The notes beneath the pieces were generated by a model that was not told the DNA's origin, made no database searches, and saw nothing but the letters and a program-made list of their open reading frames with translations. A stretch of DNA of 11,872 bases from Phoronis ovalis. Lineage: Eukaryota; Phoronida; Phoronidae. The first letter of the stretch is position 1; each line of letters opens with the position of its first letter. Positions 6,774-11,872 of the stretch are shown piece by piece. The stretch is from contig JAOXYB010049614.1 of the NCBI GenBank assembly GCA_028565635.1, forward strand, positions 1-11,872, in the 5' to 3' direction. The position numbers and the translations under genes are program-made.

Positions 6774-9700
6774 CTATTTGAAAAGAGAAAAAAGATTATT
6801 ATTTTTACAGTTTGGTTACGATCTCTTTAGTCAATTTGGCTCTTGTCAGCAACAAGCTAAAACTGAAATATATATGCATATTAATTAGTGGAGCAAAACT
6901 TTACTTCTGACTTGTATTTTTAATTAAACTGCACTATGAAAACATCGCTAATTTTCACTGTTTCAGTAGATAGACATAAGTCAATGGTACTCGTTTGGAG
7001 TATATTCAGTAAAAATAGATGTTTTCTCCTGTCATCCAGCAATGTGAAAAAGTAATTTTGTAGATGGGGCAATTTTTAGCTGTGTTTCAAGTTGGAGTGT
7101 GCCAGTGAGGGTAAATTGTTTTGGAACAATTCTATATAAAAAGTGTCAAAGAATGGACCCTATTGTGCACCACTGCAAAACATAGCTGCATCATAGCTAC
7201 ACCAAATTTATGTGAACCATAATAAACCAGTTCCAGTGAATATTTTGTGACTGACTGTGTGTGCAGAAATTTTACTGTAATGCAAAATCACATTCAACAT
7301 CGCTTAGTGAAGATGTTTTTCAAGAACAAATGATTGCATAAAACAAAATCGTTACAAAATAAAAATAATATGCAATAACAGCAGTGACCAACCATGCATA
7401 TTCATAAGACATCACCTGATACTTCAAAAAATTCTTGAAACTAATCTGTATAAAAAAGATAAATTAAACATTTACAAGCATGCAACAGATTGGGATTGCA
7501 GGAGTAAAACGCATTACACAAGATTACGAAATGTACCAAACACTCAAAATTCACAACAGCTGAATCATAAAAATAGGTATTTATTGAAACAGTGAGAAAT
7601 TCAAAAACTACTATTTTCTTTTAATTTCGGCAGAAATTTTGGATATTGAATTTCTTTTATAAAAATAACAGTTTAAGATTTTTGTTTTAGACATTTTCAT
7701 GATGCATGGCTTTCAAAGAAAAACAGACTTATGTTCACTAAAGTAATTGCAGGCTTAATGCTAAATAGATTTAAAGCATGCAAAGTCAAAATTCATGCAC
7801 TGTCATCTAAGTATGCCAGGTGGGGGCTGGTCCATGCTTTTGTTCACTAAGTTTGAGTGAATTGTGGCTTTTGACACCTTTTCATACAAGAAGGAATATG
7901 CAGTAAAAAGTTACAATTGCAGCAATAATAGCCTTGGCTAAAGAATTAAATTCTCCCCTGAAAGAATGCTACGTAAGGTGCAAGTTTGTTTTAAAAAAGT
8001 TAATGACAATAAGATTTTAAAGTACACCTTTTCATACAAAATTCCTTTTTATATCACCATGCAATGCACACATATTCTGCAAGCAACATGCTTTTGGAGA
8101 TAGCAAAACTACAAATTAAAGGTAAATAATAGGCACCTTCATTAATTTTGCTATCATTGTCAGTCGTAGTTCCACCATCTAAAATGCAAGCAAAATATTA
8201 GTACCTCACATTACCTACAAAGATTAACTATTAATATTATTTATTGAAAACTTGGCACAGAAGTTTTTTTTCTTTGCTATAATGGAGATACTTTGTACTT
8301 CTCTTGTAAGCGTAAGCACAAAAATCAAAATAGTTTGTGGCCAATGGACATAACATATCGTATAACCATATAAGCTTTTCTTATGCAGTACTTTTTTTAC
8401 TTAAAAAAACTACATTTTGGAATAATTCTGAACTTTTTGATTACCATTTAGTGGGCAATGTATTTTTGCACAAAGCCTACATAACCAACTACAATAATAA
8501 TAATTTTAAGCCACAATAAATCAAACCAAGAAAGAGTACATAATATTCAAAATAATAAAATCTGAAATTAAAGTTATAGGTTTAATATTAATTTAATAAC
8601 AAGCTACCTCGTTGTTCATCACTTTTGCCTGCATTGTCATCTTCTTTGTCATCTTTGAAAGTTAAAGAACACATAAAATAACAGAAAATTAGCACAAAAG
8701 AATAAAACAAGACACTTCAACAAAGAACAAAATATAAATTAAGACTTTTATAAGAAAAACACACAAGTAATGCAGAATTTAGAATGAAGAAAACTTCTTT
8801 ATACTATATTAGTACATTTTTTTAGAAGATTTTTTATGTATAATCTTCCTATAAAAAATTGCATGCTATAAATTTGATTAATAGCTAAGTTGATTGTAGA
8901 CTGGTAGATTTTTTTTTAGATAAGTTTTAGTTTCCTTCATTAAAATGAATTAAAAAAGGTACTTGACAATGTTAGTAGTTATATCCTGTGTTAATAATAG
9001 GTTAGTGCTATGCAGTTAGAACATATTGCTGCTATAGTGGTATTTCTACCTTCAAAATCAGCTTCGTATGACTTGTTATCAACCGCAGTGTTATCCCGGT
9101 CAGCATCATCATTGTCAACGTTGTCCTTATTTTTATCTGGGAGTTAAAAAAGCAAAAGCACACACAGTGTTAGTCAGCAGTGTTACAATCAGCCCTAGTT
9201 AGCGCCGAAGGGTACTCATGGTTACACCTATATAGGGATGTGCTGCTACAGTGGATCCATTTTTTTTACCAAATCAGTAGAGAGGATCCAATTTTTTTTG
9301 TCAAATTAGCAGAGAGGATCCAATTTTTGACTGAATTATCAGAGTGAATCCATTTTTTTTTAATAAATAAGCTGAGCTGAGCTGATCTGGTTTTTGATTA
9401 AAATATACCAATTTTCCAATACACATAAAAGTATCAATCAAATTTTTGTAGCAAAAAAAGTTAAACAAATCGGTTTTTTGGTAGGGAAAAACAGTTGAGA
9501 GGATCCGATTTTTAAACCTGTGCTGCACACCCCTATTCAAAATTTTGTGAATTACCACCTTAGAGTTAGTACATGTATTTTCGTATTCAACTGGTTTCTA
9601 TCTAACTTGAGCTTTTACAAGACATATAAACAATATAGGATATTATTATGACATACATGTCGGATGAAAATGTGTGAAAGCAAAATTTATGTAAGAAAGA

Positions 9701-11525
9701 ATTCAAATATTTTTTATAAACATACTAACCGGCATCATCCTGCTCATCTCCTTTTAATCCTTTAACAATTCTATCATTGACATCTTCTATTGCTTTCTTA
9801 ATGGCTTTTTCAGCTTCCTGATCACCTTGTGCTTTTGCCATGTCTAAAGATCTCTCGAAAGATTCTAATGCTTGTTGGTAATCTCCAGTTCTTACTAAAA
9901 GATAATTACTTTATACAGTGAAATTACTGTATTTTCATCATGTTGGTGGTACATATAAAGACAATCCTATTTTAAGTTTTTCTACTAATAAGTAGGCAGT
10001 TACATTTCAACATACAGTCACATTAAAACCAAGTCACGCCAACCAGGCTGTAGGTCATCATTGTATTGTGAATCACCAAACAGGTCTAGACAGGAGTTAT
10101 TATTTATTGATGCTAACTCATGGTAGTCAAGCTATCAGCAACAAGGATATATTGTGTTTGGTCTATAAGCAACAGGATTACCTGATACATATTCGTTTTG
10201 AACAATTAATCAAAATAATATACTTTAGCAGGAATATGTGCATTTCTGACTTGTTGAGTCATTGTCATTTTTTAATGAAGTTCACTATGCTTTAATCAGG
10301 AGTAAAAATAATTAAATATTGGACACGCTACCTTCTGCTTGTGCTATAAGTACACTAGCATTTAATTGCCATACGACATCCTCCGCTTCCTGAGCAGCAG
10401 CCAATGATTTTTCACCAAAATCTTTTGCTTCTGTATTATTGGTTAATTCTAAATGGCATCTACCAATTTCATGCAACAACCAAGTACTTTCCAATGCAGA
10501 TTTGCTAAGTGGTAATTTATCATTCCATCTGAAAGGAAATGAAAATGCAAACAAACGACATGATGAATATCGTTCAGCACAATTTATTCACACTTTATAG
10601 TTCTAAAATTTAGCTAATGAAATAAAAAGATAGACACATATACTCTTATCTGTTATCTTTTCAATTAACTATCCAAAATTTAACTTTATAAGTATAAATA
10701 ATAAATTTTGCCAAATAATATTCTTCACCTTAAAGGCAAAGCCGTCTGATCAAAATGTAGAAGTACAATTAGTAAATTTAAAATATAATGGATGGACTAA
10801 CTAGAATTTACTTGTTAAAATAGTAATTTTTATACTTAATATTTCTGCCATGTGGGATCCTAAATGAAATTGTAAAAACCTGGCAAAAATAATAATTGAA
10901 AGTGAAATGGCAGAGTTAAAAAATGAAAATCATGACTGACCAACAGCTGCATGCTGAATTTTCATTCTCAGAATGGAAGCACATGTTATTAGTGTTAATT
11001 TATAATTCCTCAGGCTCTCAGCACACCACTTACATCTTTATTGCCTCCTCAAACTTTCCTATCCTAGCATAAACTCTTCCAAGGTTGTCCATAGCCCTTG
11101 ACTTAGCATCGGCTAGATCACTGGGAAAATATAATAATAATACGTAATGCCGTAATAATCTGTTCACAAAAGAAAGAATTCTCAAAACTGATTCTGTGAC
11201 ACATATTTGTAATTACTTCTTTTGTGAGATTTGACAAAATGTAGAATACAACTTGTAACATGTTGTAACAAATACAGGTACTGTATACAACATGATAATA
11301 GAGTAAACTCATCTTACTGTTTATCTGCTATTTCCAGATCCTTTTGATGATGTTCCAAAGCTTTATCTTGGTTCCCCACTTCTAGCTGAGCATTACCAAT
11401 ACAACTATGTAAGTTTGCTATTACTTCAGGACGGTTAGGTATATCATTATCACTCCATTTCTCAACATTTTTAAGAACTTTTTTGGACTGTTTGAGAGAA
11501 TCTTCATATCTCATTTCACTCTGAG
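6577..11525 (-). CDS. ODAD4: ODAD4 (TTC25), outer dynein arm docking complex TPR subunit (8 exons, 5' end missing)
   Basis: Exons in transcript order are 11525-11318, 11120-11034, 10528-10332, 9894-9730, 9136-9050, 8652-8608, 8178-8137 and 6773-6577: 1,028 nt, 341 complete residues after a split codon. Four TPR units sit at about residues 33-69, 74-108, 112-147 and 150-186. Diagnostic matches to human TTC25 include NLHSCIGNAQLEVG, DAKSRAMDNLGRVYARIGKF, LHEIGRCHLEL, FGEKS and WQLNASVLIAQA. The family member is an axonemal protein needed with ODAD1-3 to dock outer dynein arms on doublet microtubules, hence for ciliary beating. After the TPRs the chain turns acidic and low-complexity, ending in a Asp/Lys-rich tail. 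Human ODAD4 also has a long charged, divergent C-terminus but of different composition. N-terminal TPRs must be encoded right of the window. Confidence 0.92.
6694..6708. repeat. (ATC)5 trinucleotide run encoding poly-Asp
   Basis: Five ATC units on + equal five GAT (Asp) codons in the ODAD4 tail exon. Shorter ATC runs recur nearby (about 6592-6603 and 6659-6665). Slippage here would change the tail length in steps of one Asp without shifting the frame. Confidence 0.85.
7416..7445 (-). pseudogene. Possible dead or poison mini-exon in ODAD4 intron
   Basis: On the - strand ATACAG| precedes and |GTGATG follows a 30-nt segment with the same phase-1/phase-1 frame as the coding mini-exons, beginning AT as they do. 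Joined after G it would read Asp, then TAG stop in frame. It is either a chance match, a decayed member of the mini-exon series, or a stop-introducing exon. Only transcript reads can tell. Confidence 0.2.
7874..8039. repeat. 16-bp direct repeat pair in ODAD4 intron
   Basis: ACACCTTTTCATACAA occurs at 7874-7889 and again, identical, at 8024-8039, 150 bp apart. On the - strand each copy contains AAAAG|GTGT, which resembles a splice donor. Significance is unknown. Confidence 0.7.
8137..8178 (-). CDS. ODAD4: ODAD4 mini-exon, 42 nt
   Basis: After CATTTTAG, AT completes Asp; then GGTTTDNDSKINE and one base of the next codon before GTGCCT. Fourteen residues, phase 1 on both sides, so it could be skipped without a frameshift. 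There is no homology anchor within it; the call rests on clean splice sites, phase and acidic composition. Confidence 0.65.
8179..8607 (-). other. ODAD4 intron (429 bp)
   Basis: Donor GTAGCT at 8607, acceptor TTTTAG at 8179. A + strand open frame at 8337-8519 lacks any recognisable features and is taken as chance. Nothing else is seen. Confidence 0.7.
8608..8652 (-). CDS. ODAD4: ODAD4 mini-exon, 45 nt
   Basis: After TTTCAAAG, AT completes Asp; then DKEDDNAGKSDEQR and a single G before GTAGCT. Fifteen residues, phase 1 on both sides. The composition (Asp, Glu, Lys, Asn, Ser) matches neighbouring tail exons, supporting it as real coding sequence. Confidence 0.7.
8653..9049 (-). other. ODAD4 intron (397 bp)
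   Basis: Donor GTAGAA at 9049, acceptor TCAAAG at 8653. AT-rich with several T runs; no additional exon of the AG|AT...G|GT type with an open frame was found. Confidence 0.7.
9050..9136 (-). CDS. ODAD4: ODAD4 acidic tail exon, 87 nt
   Basis: After AACTCCCAG, AT completes Asp; then KNKDNVDNDDADRDNTAV, DNKSYEADFE and a final G before GTAGAA. Phase 1 on both sides. The contrast with the AT-rich introns (CCGG, CGG and ACG triplets) and strong splice sites support coding status. Confidence 0.78.
9233..9535. mobile_element. MITE-like element with terminal inverted repeats
   Basis: The left end TAGGGATGTGCTGC (9233-9246) and the reverse complement of the right end, TAGGGGTGTGCAGC (9535-9522), agree at 12 of 14 positions. 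TAGGGGTGTG-type ends resemble those of hAT transposons (family knowledge). The 303-bp interior has no transposase, so it would be non-autonomous. I found no clear 8-bp target duplication at the flanks, which leaves the family assignment open. Confidence 0.5.
9251..9370. repeat. ~31-bp tandem repeat with GGATCC core
   Basis: Four units, cores at 9253, 9284, 9316 (GGATCC) and 9346 (GAATCC), spaced 31, 32 and 30 bp. Each reads roughly AGAG-GGATCCA-T(n)-CAAAT-AGCAG. A further GAGAGGATCC copy lies at 9497-9506 near the element's right end. A short GCTGA repeat follows at about 9370-9384. Confidence 0.8.
9730..9894 (-). CDS. ODAD4: ODAD4 exon: fourth TPR helix pair and start of acidic tail
   Basis: After ATCTTTTAG, TA completes Val; then RTGDYQQALESFERSLDMAK, followed by AQGDQEAEKAIKKAIEDVND, RIVKGLKGDEQDDA and one base before GTTAGT. 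The first half matches human AQVKLRDFESAVNNFEKAL and the second A..AI..A..D.N..I...L. Phase 1 on both sides. Confidence 0.92.
9895..10331 (-). other. ODAD4 intron (437 bp)
   Basis: Donor GTAGCG at 10331, acceptor CTTTTAG at 9895. A + strand open frame at 10068-10295 within it has no recognisable homology and is taken as chance. Nothing else is seen. Confidence 0.8.
10332..10528 (-). CDS. ODAD4: ODAD4 exon: TPR repeats 3-4
   Basis: After TTCCTTTCAG, A completes Ile; then WNDKLPLSKSALESTWLLHE, IGRCHLELTNNTEAKDFGEK and on through WQLNASVLIAQAE, ending one base before GTAGCG. Human reads LAKTTLEKTWLFHEIGRCYLEL and WQLNASVLVAQAQ. The strongest homology anchor for this gene. Confidence 0.95.
10529..11033 (-). 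other. ODAD4 intron (505 bp)
   Basis: Donor GTAAGT at 11033, acceptor CCTTTCAG at 10529. AT-rich without recognisable features. Confidence 0.85.
11034..11120 (-). CDS. ODAD4: ODAD4 exon: TPR repeat 2
   Basis: After TTTTCCCAG, T completes His; then DLADAKSRAMDNLGRVYARI and GKFEEAIK, ending two bases into Ile before GTAAGT. Human: DLPDAKSRALDNIGRVFARVGKF. It is followed in the spliced product by IWNDKLPL. Confidence 0.95.
11318..11525 (-). CDS. ODAD4: ODAD4 exon: linker and TPR repeat 1 (first in window)
   Basis: After the acceptor GACAG, CT finishes a split codon; then QSEMRYEDSLKQSKKVLKNV, a short linker, and NLHSCIGNAQLEVGNQDKAL through KDLEIADK, ending two bases into His before GTAAGA. 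Human: AEKVLKKVLEWN...NLYSCIGNAQIELG. The frame has no upstream ATG; it enters by splicing, so this is an internal exon. It is followed by a 197-bp intron (11317-11121). Confidence 0.94.
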
Positions 11526-11872
11526 CTGTCAAAAAAAGTAATGCAATCGCTATTAATTTTTATCAAACTTGTAATAGGTTAACAACACAATGTAGACATT
11601 TAAGATCTGTCAATAAATCTTGAGATTTACTAGAAAGCATTTTCTATTGAATATGAATTTTTTTAGCATGAACAAGCGTACTCTAGGTTCAACGCAAATT
11701 TTAACTACTTATTCCACCATGTTTACCATATATTAAACAAGATGTGACAAAACTATTCTCATCTGACAACAGTACAAATGGACATTCATAATACTCATTA
11801 CGGTAATTCTTCTCAAATTCGTACAAAATTAAAATAATTATTTTTTTTAATTTTGGGGGGTGTACGAAATTT
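11526..11872 (-). other. Partial ODAD4 intron at the right edge
   Basis: Upstream of the acceptor at 11527-11526 no donor-bounded coding segment resembling the preceding part of ODAD4 is visible, so the next 5' exon lies beyond the window. AT-rich, with T and G runs near 11839-11861. Confidence 0.7.

Larger units (their letters stand above)
6774..8136 (-). other. ODAD4 last intron (1,363 bp)
   Basis: Donor GTGCCT at 8136 and acceptor AAATAG at 6774. It is the longest complete intron in the window. It holds a 16-bp direct repeat (7874-7889 and 8024-8039) and an exon-like segment at 7445-7416 carrying a stop. No separate gene is recognised on either strand. Confidence 0.8.
9137..9729 (-). other. 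ODAD4 intron carrying a repeat element (593 bp)
   Basis: Donor GTTAGT at 9729, acceptor CTCCCAG at 9137. More than half of it is the inverted-repeat-bounded element at 9233-9535. The remaining flanks show nothing recognisable. Confidence 0.8.

Noticed and set aside
6560-6781. Ser/Leu-rich 73-residue open frame on the + strand
   Set aside because: It is the exact antisense of the Asp/Lys-rich ODAD4 tail exon; GAT and GAA codons read backwards give Ser and Leu runs.
9301-9558. 85-residue open frame on the - strand within the repeat element
   Set aside because: Its length comes from the T-rich GGATCC repeats; it has no transposase motif and does not join the ODAD4 frame with a supported donor.
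10068-10295. 75-residue + strand open frame
   Set aside because: It sits wholly inside an ODAD4 intron, in antisense, with no recognisable family or splice support.
11530-11532. TTG as a translation start for the ODAD4 segment
   Set aside because: It lies within the intron, just before the acceptor GACAG; homology begins after the splice site and known family members have N-terminal TPRs upstream.
1-11872. CRISPR array, operon, phage, toxin-antitoxin or tRNA/rRNA genes
   Set aside because: No spaced direct repeats, no tightly packed open frames with ribosome binding sites, and no cloverleaf or rRNA signature was seen; the window is ordinary split-gene animal DNA.

Overview
The window is metazoan nuclear DNA: AT-rich, with split genes, GT-AG introns of about 150 to 1,400 bases and no bacterial gene organisation. 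It holds the 3' parts of two conserved protein-coding genes arranged tail to tail. A species cannot be fixed. The ciliary gene shows an animal lineage with motile cilia, and the intron sizes and base composition fit an invertebrate with a fairly compact genome. A tunicate such as Ciona is a guess only.

Layout. Positions 1-699 are the end of a GMPPA intron. From 700 to 5489 on the + strand, nine exons encode all but the first ~13 residues of GMPPA, the regulatory alpha subunit of GDP-mannose pyrophosphorylase. Positions 5490-6576 are the shared convergent 3' region. From 11525 down to 6577 on the - strand, eight exons encode the C-terminal 341 residues of ODAD4 (formerly TTC25), a TPR protein of the outer dynein arm docking complex; its 5' exons lie beyond the right edge.

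Every exon junction was read base by base. Codon phase is kept across all 15 complete introns, all begin GT and end AG, and both reading frames stay open to natural stops. Neither gene looks broken.

The two products have unrelated jobs: cytosolic nucleotide-sugar homeostasis and ciliary motor docking. Their proximity is best read as chance convergence, though a short AT palindrome between them carries a poly(A)-like hexamer on each strand. The most unusual part is the ODAD4 tail: four successive introns, all phase 1 and each splitting an Asp codon, divide an acidic Asp/Lys-rich tail into symmetric, skippable mini-exons, ending in a 64-residue exon with 25 Asp and 16 Lys. One of these introns contains a 303-bp element with imperfect terminal inverted repeats and internal GGATCC repeats of ~31 bp. 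I found no previously undescribed multi-gene system.
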